A stretch of DNA of 64,000 bases, taken from NCBI GenBank assembly GCA_020099315.1, contig CP083650.1:3410001-3474000 (forward strand). The letters run 5' to 3'. Origin of the DNA: Citrobacter europaeus. Lineage in GTDB: Bacteria; Pseudomonadota; Gammaproteobacteria; Enterobacterales; Enterobacteriaceae. The notes beneath the pieces are model-generated. The model had not been told where the DNA came from and did not search any database. It saw only the letters and a list, made by a program, of their open reading frames with translations. Position 1 is the stretch's first letter; every line of letters starts with the position of its first letter. Position numbers and translations under genes: made by a program. This document shows positions 8,842 to 18,851 of this stretch, in pieces.

Positions 8842-9228
8842 AATATCCTCAGATTAACGTTAGCGCCCGGACCGTCCGAGCGACGCTGCCACGATGGTGA
8901 CACGTTTAGAAAATAGCCTGAATAATTTCCTTCTGTCGAGAGGCAAAGCAAAATATTTTTTATTAACGAAAAAGAGGAACAACAAGAAAAAATAGGGAAA
9001 TAACCTTTTTCACAGCCCGCTTAAAATTACCATCATTTAACATTTTGTTGTTAACTACATTACTTTGAACGCGGCACTGACAGGACAGGTATTGTAAATA
9101 CAACAATCATGCAACAATCCCCTTTTAATATTAAGGTTTTTCCTCATTAGACCCAGGTTGCGGGGGTGCTGGTCATCCAGCCTCAGGTTACCTATCATAG
9201 AGGTTTAACCCTTGCGCAAGAGTCACCC
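8842..9228. promoter_or_regulatory. alaC/ypdA divergent regulatory region
   Basis: About 390 bases between the diverging starts. Part next to alaC (8855-8935) is G+C-rich; the rest (8940-9150) is strongly AT-rich, as expected for promoters. A 63-codon minus-strand frame at 8760-8951 overlaps the start of alaC in another frame; it lacks alanine-rich runs, so I do not read it as a leader peptide. No specific operator was identified. Confidence 0.4.
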
Positions 9229-10926
9229 GTGCACGAAATATTCAATATGCTGCTGGCGGTATTTGACCGGGCAGCGCTGATGCTGTTCTGTCTGTTTTTC
9301 CTGATTCGTATCCGCCTGTTTCGCGAACTGTTGCACAAGTCAGCCCACTCCCCAAAAGAGCTGCTCGCCGTTACCGCGATTTTCTCAATGTTTGCCCTGT
9401 TCAGTACCTGGTCCGGCGTACCGGTTGAAGGCTCACTGGTTAACGTACGTATTATTGCGGTCATGTCAGGAGGAATTCTGTTCGGTCCGTGGGTCGGCAT
9501 CATTACGGGCCTCATCGCGGGCACCCATCGCTACCTGATCGACATCGGCGGCGTAACCGCTGTGCCCTGCTTTATCACCAGCATTCTGGCAGGCTGTATT
9601 GCCGGGTGGATCAACCGTAAGATCCCCAAAGCGCAGCACTGGCGCGCAGGTATTTTAGGCGGAATGCTGTGCGAATCCCTGACCATGATCCTCGTCGTCG
9701 CATGGGCGCCCACCACTGAGCTGGGGCTGGATATTGTCTCGAAAATCGGCATCCCTATGATCCTGGGCAGCGTCTGCATTGGCTTTATCGTCATGTTGGT
9801 TCAAAGCGTGGAGGGTGAGAAAGAGGCCAGCGCCGCGAAGCAGGCCAAGCTGGCGCTGGATATCGCCAACAAAACCCTGCCGCTTTTCCGTCAGGTTAAC
9901 AGCGAGTCGCTCCGCCAGGTGTGCGAAATTATTCGCCATGACATACATGCAGACGCCGTCGCGATTACCAACACCCAGCACGTACTGGCGTACGTTGGCG
10001 TGGGTGAACTTAACTACCGCGATAACGATGACTTCGTCAGCCCGACCACCCAGCAGGCGATCAATTACGGAAAAATCATCATTAAAAACAATGATGAAGC
10101 GCACCGTACGCCCGAAATACACTCCATGTTGGTGATCCCGCTCTGGGAGAAAGGCGTTGTCACCGGTACGCTAAAAATCTACTACTGCCATGCCCACCAG
10201 ATAACCTCCTCACTGCAGGAAATGGCGATTGGTCTGTCGCAAATTATCTCGACACAGCTTGAAGTTTCCAGGGCTGAGCAGCTTCGTGAAATGGCAAATA
10301 AGGCAGAACTGCGCGCACTGCAAAGTAAAATAAATCCCCATTTCCTGTTTAACGCCCTGAATGCGATTTCATCGTCGGTGCGGCTTAATCCGGACACCGC
10401 ACGCCAGCTCATTTTTAATTTGTCGCGCTATCTTCGCTATAATATTGAATTAAAAGACGATGAGCAGATAGATATCAAAAAGGAGCTGTATCAAATCAAG
10501 GATTACATCGCCATCGAGCAGGCTCGTTTTGGCGACAAGCTGACGGTTATTTATGATATCGACGAAGAGGTAAGCTGTTATATCCCCAGCCTGCTGATTC
10601 AGCCGCTGGTAGAGAACGCGATTGTCCATGGGATTCAACCCTGCAAAGGAAAAGGCGTGGTCACTATCAGCGTGGCAGAATGCGGTAACCGGGTAAGGAT
10701 TGCCGTGCGGGATACGGGCCACGGTATCGATCCAAAAGTCATTGAACGGGTCGAATCCAATGAAATGCCGGGTAACAAAATTGGCCTATTGAATGTGCAT
10801 CATCGCGTTAAGCTGCTCTACGGCGAGGGCTTACATATCCGCCGTCTGGAGCCAGGCACTGAGATTGCCTTTTACGTGCCTAATCAGCACTCGCCCGCAG
10901 CCGCACCGGCCACATTGTTGCTTTAA
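9229..10926 (+). CDS. ypdA: YpdA (PyrS), pyruvate-sensing LytS-type histidine kinase
   Basis: 565 residues if translation begins at the GTG at 9229 (reads MHEIFNMLLAVFDR), which gives the E. coli length; the longer frame from 9166 adds 21 residues without family support. The N-terminal 200 residues form a LytS-type multi-helix membrane sensor. A GAF domain follows, then the His-kinase motif LQSKINPHFLFNALNAISSS with the phosphoacceptor His near residue 370. The ATPase N-box is QPLVENAIVHGI. In E. coli it senses extracellular pyruvate at micromolar to millimolar levels and drives yhjX through YpdB. It forms an operon with ypdB 14 bases downstream. Confidence 0.93.
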   Translation: MHEIFNMLLAVFDRAALMLFCLFFLIRIRLFRELLHKSAHSPKELLAVTAIFSMFALFSTWSGVPVEGSLVNVRIIAVMSGGILFGPWVGIITGLIAGTHRYLIDIGGVTAVPCFITSILAGCIAGWINRKIPKAQHWRAGILGGMLCESLTMILVVAWAPTTELGLDIVSKIGIPMILGSVCIGFIVMLVQSVEGEKEASAAKQAKLALDIANKTLPLFRQVNSESLRQVCEIIRHDIHADAVAITNTQHVLAYVGVGELNYRDNDDFVSPTTQQAINYGKIIIKNNDEAHRTPEIHSMLVIPLWEKGVVTGTLKIYYCHAHQITSSLQEMAIGLSQIISTQLEVSRAEQLREMANKAELRALQSKINPHFLFNALNAISSSVRLNPDTARQLIFNLSRYLRYNIELKDDEQIDIKKELYQIKDYIAIEQARFGDKLTVIYDIDEEVSCYIPSLLIQPLVENAIVHGIQPCKGKGVVTISVAECGNRVRIAVRDTGHGIDPKVIERVESNEMPGNKIGLLNVHHRVKLLYGEGLHIRRLEPGTEIAFYVPNQHSPAAAPATLLL

Positions 10927-10940
10927 CCAGGAGCGAAGTC

Positions 10941-11675
10941 GTGAAAGTCATCATTGTTGAAGATGAATTCCTGGCCCAACAGGAACTTAGCTGGCTGATA
11001 AAAGAGCACAGCCAGATGGAAATTGTCGGCACATTCGACGACGGCCTGGACGTGCTGAAATATCTCCAGCACAACCGCGTTGACGCCATTTTTCTGGATA
11101 TCAATATTCCCTCGCTGGATGGCGTGCTGTTGGCGCAAAACATCAGCCAGTTTGCGCACAAGCCTTTTATTGTCTTTATTACCGCGTGGAAAGAGCACGC
11201 CGTTGAAGCCTTTGAACTGGAGGCCTTCGACTACATCCTGAAGCCGTATCAGGAATCGCGGATCGTCGGCATGCTGCAAAAGCTGGAAGCCGCCTGGCAA
11301 CAACAGCAAACGGGAACTTCGCCCATCAGTCCGGTAGCACGCGAAAACGACACGATCAATCTGATCAAAGATGAGCGAATCATCGTGACCCCGATCAACG
11401 ACATCTACTACGCAGAAGCCCATGAAAAGATGACGTTTGTCTACACCCGACGCGGGTCGTACGTGATGCCGATGAACATCACCGAATTTTGCAGCAAATT
11501 GCCGGCTTCGCATTTCTTCCGCTGCCACCGCTCGTTCTGCGTGAATCTGAATAAAATTCGCGAGATCGAACCCTGGTTTAACAACACCTACATTTTGCGC
11601 TTAAAAGATCTGGAATTTGAAATCCCGGTTAGTCGGAGTAAAGTGAAAGAGTTCAGACAGTTAATGCACTTATAG
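10941..11675 (+). CDS. ypdB: YpdB (PyrR), LytTR-family response regulator
   Basis: 244 residues starting with GTG. The receiver domain has the acidic pair near the start (VEDEF), the phosphoacceptor Asp in AIFLDINIPSLDG and the conserved Lys in DYILKPYQ. The C-terminal LytTR DNA-binding domain has FFRCHRSFCVNLNKI and VSRSKVKEFRQLM. It is the partner of YpdA; in E. coli it activates the pyruvate transporter gene yhjX, which is not in this window. CCAGGAG just ahead of the start is a good ribosome-binding site. Confidence 0.95.
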   Translation: MKVIIVEDEFLAQQELSWLIKEHSQMEIVGTFDDGLDVLKYLQHNRVDAIFLDINIPSLDGVLLAQNISQFAHKPFIVFITAWKEHAVEAFELEAFDYILKPYQESRIVGMLQKLEAAWQQQQTGTSPISPVARENDTINLIKDERIIVTPINDIYYAEAHEKMTFVYTRRGSYVMPMNITEFCSKLPASHFFRCHRSFCVNLNKIREIEPWFNNTYILRLKDLEFEIPVSRSKVKEFRQLMHL

Positions 11676-11690
11676 CGCAGAGAAAGAGCG

Positions 11691-12554
11691 ATGAAAGAAC
11701 CAGGCCTACCCGCAGACCAACAGTTTTTCGCCGATCTGTTCAGCGGCCTGGTATTAAACCCGCAGCATCTGGGGCGCGTGTGGTTCGCGACCCAACCCAC
11801 CACATTACCAACCGGAAGTTTATGTATTGACCTTCCGCGCCTCGATATCGTGCTGCGTGGCGAATACAGCAACCTCCTGGAAAAACAGCAGCACAGCCTG
11901 CCAGAAGGCGACATGCTGTTTATCCCGACGAAAGCGGCAAATCTGCCCGGCAGCGACAAGCCCGTGATGCTGTTGAGCCTGGTGTTTTCTCCGGCCTGGC
12001 TGGGACTCTCTTTTTACGATAACCGAACCGCATCGCTGTTACGTCCGCTCCGCCGTATTGAGTTACCCCATCCGCAGCGCGGCGAAGGCGAGGCAATGCT
12101 GACCGCATTAACCCATTTAAGCCGCACTCCTCAGGCCCAGGATATCATTCAGCCGCTGGTGCTTAGCCTGCTGCATCTGTGTCGTAGCGTGGTGAATAGC
12201 CGCCCTGACACAGAGCGTCCTCGTGCTGAATTTCTCTATCATAGTATGTGTAATTGGGTACAAGATAACTATGCCCAACCGCTGACCCGGGAAAGCGTGG
12301 CGCAGTTTTTTAATATCACGCCCAATCACCTGTCAAAAGTGTTTGCCCAGCACGGTACCATGGGATTTGTCGAGTATCTGCGGTGGGTCAGAATGGCGAA
12401 GGCGCGCATCATCTTACAGAAATACCATCTGTCGATTAGCGAAGTCGCACAGCGGTGTGGATATCAGGACAGCGATTATTTCTGCCGCCTGTTCCGACGT
12501 CAGTTTGGCCTGACGCCGGGAGAGTACGGCGCGCGCTTTCAGTCAGCGCGTTAA
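11691..12554 (+). CDS. ypdC: YpdC, AraC-family transcription regulator
   Basis: 287 residues, 15 bases after ypdB and probably in the ypdABC transcript. The N-terminal 180 residues form a cupin-like sensing domain. The C-terminus has two helix-turn-helix motifs: TRESVAQFFNITPNHLSKVF and ISEVAQRCGYQDSDYFCRLF, followed by GLTPGEY. No target is known to me; the neighbourhood (pyruvate sensing on one side, fry PTS on the other) suggests a carbon-metabolism role. AGAAAGAG precedes the ATG. Confidence 0.92.
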   Translation: MKEPGLPADQQFFADLFSGLVLNPQHLGRVWFATQPTTLPTGSLCIDLPRLDIVLRGEYSNLLEKQQHSLPEGDMLFIPTKAANLPGSDKPVMLLSLVFSPAWLGLSFYDNRTASLLRPLRRIELPHPQRGEGEAMLTALTHLSRTPQAQDIIQPLVLSLLHLCRSVVNSRPDTERPRAEFLYHSMCNWVQDNYAQPLTRESVAQFFNITPNHLSKVFAQHGTMGFVEYLRWVRMAKARIILQKYHLSISEVAQRCGYQDSDYFCRLFRRQFGLTPGEYGARFQSAR

Positions 12555-12655
12555 GTGAGACAACACCAACAGTGTTAGTCATATCCGTTTGCCTCGTTGT
12601 AAAATAGCGGCCTTTAGCCCAATCCTACTGGCTTACTCAATAAAGTGAATATGCG

Positions 12656-12844
12656 ATGAAAAACAGACGTGCACTCTCCCTGATGTGTTTTCAGATGCTG
12701 GAATCAGGTGCGGATCGTCAAACCGTGAAAAGAGCCCTTACCTCCCGCCGAGTTAAAGGTCGTCAGGCGGTGGTTCTGCTCTGCAAGCAAGAGATGAAAC
12801 TGTTAAGAGCCGGGAAACTACCGGGGCACAACGCGCCGCATTGA
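12656..12844 (+). CDS. Unrecognised 62-residue basic protein
   Basis: A 62-codon frame from ATG 12656 with a modest ribosome-binding sequence (AAAGTGA, 12642-12648). The product is strongly basic, with a run TSRRVKGRQ in the middle, and has two cysteines. I see no signal peptide or membrane segment. An AT-rich promoter-like stretch lies upstream (12590-12650). It sits alone between ypdC and the end of fryA and has its own intergenic space. I cannot name a family; it may be a real small DNA- or RNA-associated protein, or a chance frame. Confidence 0.5.
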   Translation: MKNRRALSLMCFQMLESGADRQTVKRALTSRRVKGRQAVVLLCKQEMKLLRAGKLPGHNAPH

Positions 12845-12921
12845 TGATTTCGCTTTCCAGTAGCCTTTATCCCGCCTGCAACCACAGCGCCACAGGCAGG
12901 ATAGCGCTCTTTCAGTGAAGC

Positions 12922-15417
12922 TTAAAATGTCAGTTCCGCCTCCAGCAGCGCCAGAATGCTCTCGGCATTTTCAGCGGCGAACAACGACTGGCGGAACTGC
13001 TTGTTAACGAGCTTACGCGCCAGCTGCGAGAAGACCTTCACGTGGTTAATGCCTTCGTCGGCACCCAGCGTCAGCATGATCACCAGCTCTACCTCGCCCA
13101 TCTCAGACTGCCAGTCAACGGGCTGTGCAAGCCGGGCAATGCTGATGCTGGAATGGCGGATCCACTGGGATTTCGTGTGTGGGATAGCTACCCCAAAACC
13201 AACGGCGGTAGTGACTATCTCTTCGCGCTGCCAGACATCCTCTTCCAGCTCAAACGGATGTTCAGTTCGCCCGTTAACGCCAAGGTTGCCGCACAGAAAC
13301 TGAATCACCTGCTCTTTGTTGCTCAGAGATTCACCAACAAAGATATTCTCCAGCGCCAGCAGCGGACGTACATCTTTCTGCGGTGCAAACTGGTTGAGCA
13401 GATCTTCAATCTCCTGAGCGCTACGGCACTCGCAGGCCTGCAAAGCGAGTTCGCGGCATGCCTGACCGTCCAACTGACAGAGTTGGCTTTTTACCGCCGG
13501 AATACGAGGACTGCTCATACTCAGTTCATCGAGCCCTAAACCCAACAGCAACGGTAAATAACGCCCTTCGCCACCCAGTTCGCCGCAAATGCCGACCCAT
13601 TTTCCGCGCTCGTGCGCCACGCGAACAATTTGCTGCAGCATACGCAGGAACGACGGCGTAATCGGGTTGTACAGCGGCGAAACGCGCGGATTATTACGAT
13701 CGACGGCATACAGGTACTGGGTCATGTCGTTTGAACCAATACTGAAGAAATCCACCTCATCGCAGAAATGGTCGATGATGTAACACACCGACGGCACTTC
13801 AACCATAATCCCCAATGAAATCGTCGGGGCATGGCGTAAACCGTCCGCTTTCAGCGCCGCCAGCGCTTTTTGCAGTTCACTTTTTACCCATAAAATCTGG
13901 TCGAGGCTGTGCACCATCGGGATCATCAGTTGTGCGTTACCGAAGGTCGCCGCCCGTAAAATAGCGCGCAGTTGGGTGCGAAACAGTCCGGCAAACTCTG
14001 GATAAATCCGCACCGCGCGATAGCCCAGGAACGGATTCTCTTCCTGCGGAATATTGAGATAGCGGATATTCTTATCACCACCAATATCCATGGTACGAAA
14101 GATAACCGGCTTATCACCCGCAGCCAATAAGACCTGCTGGTAGGCTTCAAACTGTTCCTGCTCGTCGGGAGCGCTGTCGCGGTCCATAAACAGCATTTCA
14201 GTGCGAAACAGCCCAATTCCTTCCGCGCCGTTGGCAAACGCTCCCGGCGCTTCCAGCGCGGTACCGATATTCGCCGCAACGTCAATACGCTGATTATCTT
14301 TGGTCAGCGCGGGCTGGGCGGCATCAAGCGCCTGTCGACGCTGGCATTCATTGGCCAGCTTCTGCGCAATCGCGTAATAACCGCGAACCGCTTCGTCTGG
14401 GTTGATGGCCAGCACCCCACAGCGGGCATCCAGTACCGCATATTGCCCGGTATAGCGGCTAATGGCCTCCAGCGGCAAGCCACTAAGCACCGGAATCGCG
14501 GACGCGCGAGCGAGGATCAGGGTATGCGAGGTGCGCCCCGTTTTTTCCAGGATCATGCCAGACAGATGCTGCAAATCGAGGCTTAAAAACTGGCTGGGCG
14601 TCAGATCTTCAGCGACCAGAATCGTCGGTTTTTCCAGTACCAGCGCATTGCGCGGGCGTCTTTCAGGCCAGGTGATGTGCAACAACTGTTCGCTGATATC
14701 ACGGATGTCGCTGACGCGTTCGCGCAGATAATCGCTACCGGAGGCCGATAGCCTGGCGCATACCTGTTCCATATTGACGATAATCGCCGCCCCCAGCCCC
14801 AGATGCTGACCCTGCATTAAACGGCGAATATTCCCGGCAAACTCATCATCCTGAATCAGAGACAGATGCGCGCTGAGAATGGTTTTACTCTCGCCGTCGC
14901 GCTCGCGCAACTGTTGATTGAGCTGCTCGGCAAGCGTCGCCAGGCTGTGCTCCAGCCGGGCGTTATCTTCCGCACTCGCCGCTATCGCGCGATAATTTTC
15001 CAGATTATCGCTTTGCCAAAGCGTGAGCAAACCGGTCCCCACGCCTCCTGCCAGCACGGTACCGTACAGCAGGTCCGGGTTGAGGCGAATCAGCGAACGC
15101 GGCAATGGATGCGCCGCCAGTTCCGCCGGCGTCGGCTGAACGCTGTCGCTGTCAATAAACCGGTGCTGGAGATACTCCTCCAGTGTTCGCCGGGCCTGTT
15201 CTTCATCGCGACCGGTAATGGTCAGGCTACAACTGTCGTTAAACAGCGTCCCGGTGCCAATCAGCGCCAGCGAGCTTTTCGCATCCGCCCTCGCGTTCTG
15301 GCGATGATTAATAAATATCACCTCACTTTGCCACTGGCTGCACTGCTCTTTCAGCTCCCACGCCGGACGCGCATGCAGGCCATTGGGTAACGGGCAAAGA
15401 AATTGAATCGTTAACAT
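12922..15417 (-). CDS. fryA: FryA, multiphosphoryl transfer protein (HPr - enzyme I - EIIA-Fru)
   Basis: 831 residues with three PTS modules. The N-terminal HPr-like domain has the phosphoacceptor His15 in NGLHARPAW. The enzyme I domain has the swivelling-His motif KTGRTSHTLILARA near residue 300 and the PEP-binding parts GSNDMTQYLYAVDR and GICGELGGE. The C-terminal EIIA domain has VAIPHTKSQW with its active His. The fusion can carry phosphate from PEP to FryB without the general PTS proteins. The substrate of the Fry system is unknown. It is last in the fryB-fryC-ypdF-ypdE-fryA operon. Confidence 0.93.
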   Translation of the reverse strand: MLTIQFLCPLPNGLHARPAWELKEQCSQWQSEVIFINHRQNARADAKSSLALIGTGTLFNDSCSLTITGRDEEQARRTLEEYLQHRFIDSDSVQPTPAELAAHPLPRSLIRLNPDLLYGTVLAGGVGTGLLTLWQSDNLENYRAIAASAEDNARLEHSLATLAEQLNQQLRERDGESKTILSAHLSLIQDDEFAGNIRRLMQGQHLGLGAAIIVNMEQVCARLSASGSDYLRERVSDIRDISEQLLHITWPERRPRNALVLEKPTILVAEDLTPSQFLSLDLQHLSGMILEKTGRTSHTLILARASAIPVLSGLPLEAISRYTGQYAVLDARCGVLAINPDEAVRGYYAIAQKLANECQRRQALDAAQPALTKDNQRIDVAANIGTALEAPGAFANGAEGIGLFRTEMLFMDRDSAPDEQEQFEAYQQVLLAAGDKPVIFRTMDIGGDKNIRYLNIPQEENPFLGYRAVRIYPEFAGLFRTQLRAILRAATFGNAQLMIPMVHSLDQILWVKSELQKALAALKADGLRHAPTISLGIMVEVPSVCYIIDHFCDEVDFFSIGSNDMTQYLYAVDRNNPRVSPLYNPITPSFLRMLQQIVRVAHERGKWVGICGELGGEGRYLPLLLGLGLDELSMSSPRIPAVKSQLCQLDGQACRELALQACECRSAQEIEDLLNQFAPQKDVRPLLALENIFVGESLSNKEQVIQFLCGNLGVNGRTEHPFELEEDVWQREEIVTTAVGFGVAIPHTKSQWIRHSSISIARLAQPVDWQSEMGEVELVIMLTLGADEGINHVKVFSQLARKLVNKQFRQSLFAAENAESILALLEAELTF

Positions 15418-15440
15418 AACAACTCCTGATTAGCGCGAAA

Positions 15441-16481
15441 TCAGCACCTGAAATCCGTCAGATGAGCCACGGTTTCGCACGTTAGATGTGAAATAAGAGC
15501 TGACAACAACTGCTGTGTCTGGATGATGTCACGACAGTCGGCAATCGATGCCGCGCAGTGTCCATGCCGTGTGGCAGGCCCTATGACAACCGTTGGGACC
15601 CCCGTGCCGCTGACGTGCACCGCACCGCCGTCGGTGCCGCCGTTACTGAACATGTCGAGCTGCAGGGTAATACCCGCATCAGCGGCCACGTTTTCAACCC
15701 ACGTCGTCAGCTTCGGCGGCGCAATCAGTGATTTATCGCTCAACACCAGCATCGGGCCTTTACCGAGCTGTCGGTGGTTGGCCGCACTGTAATCAAAGTT
15801 TTTGGCCCAGCAGGCCGTATCCAGCACAAACGCCACATCCGGTGCGACCGCGCGTGCTACGGTTTGTCCTCCGCGCAATCCCACTTCTTCACTGGAACTG
15901 GCCACCAGCCAGACCTCGCAAGGGAGAATGGCGTCATGCCATTCACGCAGCAGCGCCACCAGCAAATAACATCCAAGTCGGTCATCAAAGGCTTTTCCCA
16001 TGACTCGCTGGTGCGGCAAAACCTGAAAGGTTGTGTCAAAGGTGACGCGATCGCCCGGGCGCACACCGGCCTGCAGTACCTCGTCATAGGACCGCGCGCC
16101 AATGTCCACCCGCAGCGCACTAACTTCATTACCGCTGCGCTCTCCGTCAAGCAGACCAGGGATCTTGCTCTCTTCGCGGGTGGTGATCCGCACCGGCTGC
16201 AATTGCCTGGCCGCCATACGCACATTTCCCACCGGCAATACATCGATCGCCCCTTCGCTGGAAATACTGCGCACAATAAATCCTACTTCATCCATATGCG
16301 CGCAGATCATCACCTTCGGACCGGTTGATTCATTGAGCCGGATCAGCACCGATCCCAGTCCATCGAAGCGCACCTCTTTATTGAGACGATCCGCCTCTTC
16401 AAGCAGGATCTGACGCACTTCCTGTTCAGAAGAGGCGATCGCGTCCGCCTCGCTCAGCGCCTTCAGTAGCGACAAATCCAT
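15441..16481 (-). CDS. ypdE: YpdE, M42-family metallo-aminopeptidase
   Basis: 346 residues. Metal-site and catalytic segments of the M42 peptidase family can be seen: ICAHMDEVGFIV, KAFDDRLGCY, ASSSEEVGLRG, VLDTACW and the late His in RHGHCAAS. In E. coli YpdE was described as a broad aminopeptidase that cannot cleave before proline, complementing YpdF. The start overlaps the ypdF stop by one base, so the two are translationally coupled inside the fry operon. A peptidase pair within a PTS operon suggests the transported sugar is linked to amino acids or peptides; that is an inference. Confidence 0.92.
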   Translation of the reverse strand: MDLSLLKALSEADAIASSEQEVRQILLEEADRLNKEVRFDGLGSVLIRLNESTGPKVMICAHMDEVGFIVRSISSEGAIDVLPVGNVRMAARQLQPVRITTREESKIPGLLDGERSGNEVSALRVDIGARSYDEVLQAGVRPGDRVTFDTTFQVLPHQRVMGKAFDDRLGCYLLVALLREWHDAILPCEVWLVASSSEEVGLRGGQTVARAVAPDVAFVLDTACWAKNFDYSAANHRQLGKGPMLVLSDKSLIAPPKLTTWVENVAADAGITLQLDMFSNGGTDGGAVHVSGTGVPTVVIGPATRHGHCAASIADCRDIIQTQQLLSALISHLTCETVAHLTDFRC

Positions 16482-17566
16482 TACGCCTCTCCCGTGTGTA
16501 ACAATGTTTTCGCCATGGTATAGAGCACCTCGCCGCCGTCTGGCGTAACCAGCACCACATCCTCAATACGCACTCCGCCCTGGCCCGGCAGATAAATACC
16601 CGGCTCAACGGTGAGCAACATGCCAGCCGCCAGAGGCGTTGTATCTGTGGGGGAAAAACGTGGGTTTTCATGCACCTCAATACCGATAGCGTGTCCGGTA
16701 TTGTGACCAAACGCATCGCCATAGCCCGCCTGCATAATGACCCGCCTGGCTGCAGTGTCTACCTCATTGCAACGCGCGCCTGGTCGAATTGCCGCCACCG
16801 CGGCACGTTGCGCCGCCAGGACAATCTGATACACGGCAAACAGCGCGCTTTCTTCCGCTGGCTGGTTGGCGTCGGGGATGCGAAAGGTTCGCGTCATATC
16901 AGAACAATAGCCCTGATACTGTGCGCCAAAATCCAGCGTAATGAACTCACCTGCCTCGACACGCTTGTCGCTGGCTTTACCGTGTGGCAGAGCGCCGCGC
17001 CAGCCGCTGGCGACAATGGTGTCAAAAGAGGCTTTATCTGCGCCGAGCGTACGCATATACCACTCCAGTTCGGCGGCAATTTCGCGCTCACTAAGACCGG
17101 GTTGAATAAAGCGGCGTATATGTTCTGCGCTCAGGTCAGCTATCCGGCAGGCTTCACGGATGCAGGCTATCTCCTGCGCGGTTTTCACCTGTCGAAGCAC
17201 GTCCGGCACAGCGCTCACCAGTCGGGCATGCAGTGTGCCCGACCAGACCTGCGCGGTATCCCAGCTTACCTGCTCACCTTCGAATCCCACCGTCTGCAGC
17301 TTTTCGAGTGCAATAATGTGATTCACCTGCGAATACAGCGTCTGCGTTCCATCGAGTCGATGGATTTGGTAGCCCTGAGTGCGCGTGGCGACATCGGTGT
17401 AGTAACGGCCGTCGACCAGGATATGCGCGCTTTCATGGCTGATAAACACAAACCCTGAACTGCTGGAGATCCCCATATGCGGCTGTTTATTCTGCCGCGA
17501 TGACAGCAGCATCGCGTCGAGATGTTGCTCCGTCAGCCAGTCGCGCAGCGAGACAAGTAAGCTCAT
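16481..17566 (-). CDS. ypdF: YpdF, M24-family (Xaa-Pro/methionine) aminopeptidase
   Basis: 361 residues with the pita-bread peptidase ligands: Asp in ITLDFGAQYQGYCSDMTRTF, His in GHNTGHAIGIEVHE, Glu in LTVEPGIYLPG and GVRIEDVV. The N-terminal half is the creatinase-like domain. The E. coli protein releases N-terminal Met, Ala or Asn, often before Pro. It overlaps ypdE by one base and lies 17 bases after fryC in the same transcript. Confidence 0.93.
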   Translation of the reverse strand: MSLLVSLRDWLTEQHLDAMLLSSRQNKQPHMGISSSSGFVFISHESAHILVDGRYYTDVATRTQGYQIHRLDGTQTLYSQVNHIIALEKLQTVGFEGEQVSWDTAQVWSGTLHARLVSAVPDVLRQVKTAQEIACIREACRIADLSAEHIRRFIQPGLSEREIAAELEWYMRTLGADKASFDTIVASGWRGALPHGKASDKRVEAGEFITLDFGAQYQGYCSDMTRTFRIPDANQPAEESALFAVYQIVLAAQRAAVAAIRPGARCNEVDTAARRVIMQAGYGDAFGHNTGHAIGIEVHENPRFSPTDTTPLAAGMLLTVEPGIYLPGQGGVRIEDVVLVTPDGGEVLYTMAKTLLHTGEA

Positions 17567-17583
17567 GGTTATAATCCTTTTAA

Positions 17584-18831
17584 TCAGAGGCTTTCAATCA
17601 GCAACTTGCCTTTGCGGTACATAAGATGGCGCAGGAACACCACCATCAGCGCCGTAATCACCGCGCCTAACAGGATCCCCGCCATATAGACGCCGAGGTT
17701 AGTGACCAACGGCCATGCCCAGATAGCCGATTCCGGGAACCACTGCACCGCCCCCAGCCAGACGGCAGCCGTCGACCCGACAATGGCGCCAACCATATAG
17801 GAAGGAATTGCCGTGATGGGGCTTTCCAGCGCAAACGGGATCGCTCCTTCGCTGATACCCATAAACGCGAGGAACATTGCCGTTTTCCCCTGCGGGTAGA
17901 GCTGTGCGCTGAACAAGCGTTTGCCGGTTAAGCGACGGTCAATAAGCGTGGCCAGCCCGAGGCCAATCGGGGGAATGACAATAGCAATAGAGCGCGCGGT
18001 TACCGGCAAAACGTGATCGGTGGTAAAGCTGAAGGCGACAAATCCTGCGGCTTTATTAATCGGACCGCCGAGGTCAATCGCCGTTGCCGCGGAAATCCCC
18101 ATCGCGTACATCAGCGTGCCTTTCTCTCCGGCTGCCGTCAGCAGTGTACGAATTCCGCCGTTAATCCAACCGCCAAACGGCGTAATCACGTAATACATCG
18201 CCAACATGACGAATATCGCGGAAAGAATGGGCAGTAAAAAAGTGGTTTTGAACGCCAGCAGGAAATCCGGCAACTGGATTTTTTGATTCATCCACTTCAC
18301 CAGATACCCGGCGACAATCGAGATAATCAGCGCGCCAATAAAGGTTGACGGAACCGGAGCACTGGTTGCCCATTGCAGCGTCGCCGGGTCAAAATTCAGT
18401 ATCTGTGTCGGCTGAGTAGACATCAGCCCGCCAATGAATCCTGCCGGAAACGCCAGCTTGCCGCCGATAGAGTTGGCGACAAACGCGGCAAACATCGGGA
18501 TAGCAAAACCAAACAGCACGCCGCCAAAAGATTGCGACAGCCAGGCAAATTTCAGTAATGAGAGATTAAAACCGGTGAATTTTCCGCTGTTCAGCGCATC
18601 CATGATGCCGGTGTCAGCAGGAATATCGAGCCAGCTATAGGCGATCAGTTGCGAAAAGGCGAGAATGACCCCGCCCATAATTAACGTCGGCACCATGCGC
18701 GAAATACCCGACATCACATGTTGCGGAAGTTCGCCCCAGAAGCTATTGCGGGAGGCCGGTGGATTTTTTATTGCCGCTGCCGCACCAGATGCGCCTGGCA
18801 CAACGGTTGCACTGCGTTTTTTAATGGCCAT
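17584..18831 (-). CDS. fryC: FryC, fructose-type PTS EIIC permease
   Basis: 415 residues, nearly all hydrophobic, with around ten membrane segments. The family hallmark regions GGVLFGFAIPMFAAFVANSI and GISEGAIPFALESP are present. It is the inner-membrane channel of the Fry phosphotransferase; FryB supplies phosphate. The first 30 residues are a basic, Ala-rich cytoplasmic tail (KKRSATVVPGASGAAAAIK). It follows fryB with a 20-base gap. Confidence 0.92.
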   Translation of the reverse strand: MAIKKRSATVVPGASGAAAAIKNPPASRNSFWGELPQHVMSGISRMVPTLIMGGVILAFSQLIAYSWLDIPADTGIMDALNSGKFTGFNLSLLKFAWLSQSFGGVLFGFAIPMFAAFVANSIGGKLAFPAGFIGGLMSTQPTQILNFDPATLQWATSAPVPSTFIGALIISIVAGYLVKWMNQKIQLPDFLLAFKTTFLLPILSAIFVMLAMYYVITPFGGWINGGIRTLLTAAGEKGTLMYAMGISAATAIDLGGPINKAAGFVAFSFTTDHVLPVTARSIAIVIPPIGLGLATLIDRRLTGKRLFSAQLYPQGKTAMFLAFMGISEGAIPFALESPITAIPSYMVGAIVGSTAAVWLGAVQWFPESAIWAWPLVTNLGVYMAGILLGAVITALMVVFLRHLMYRKGKLLIESL

Positions 18832-18851
18832 AAGTAATTCCCTGTCGATGA

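Noticed and set aside
8760..8951. Possible leader peptide upstream of alaC
   Set aside because: It overlaps alaC in another frame, has no alanine or regulatory codon run, and no following terminator/antiterminator pair was found.
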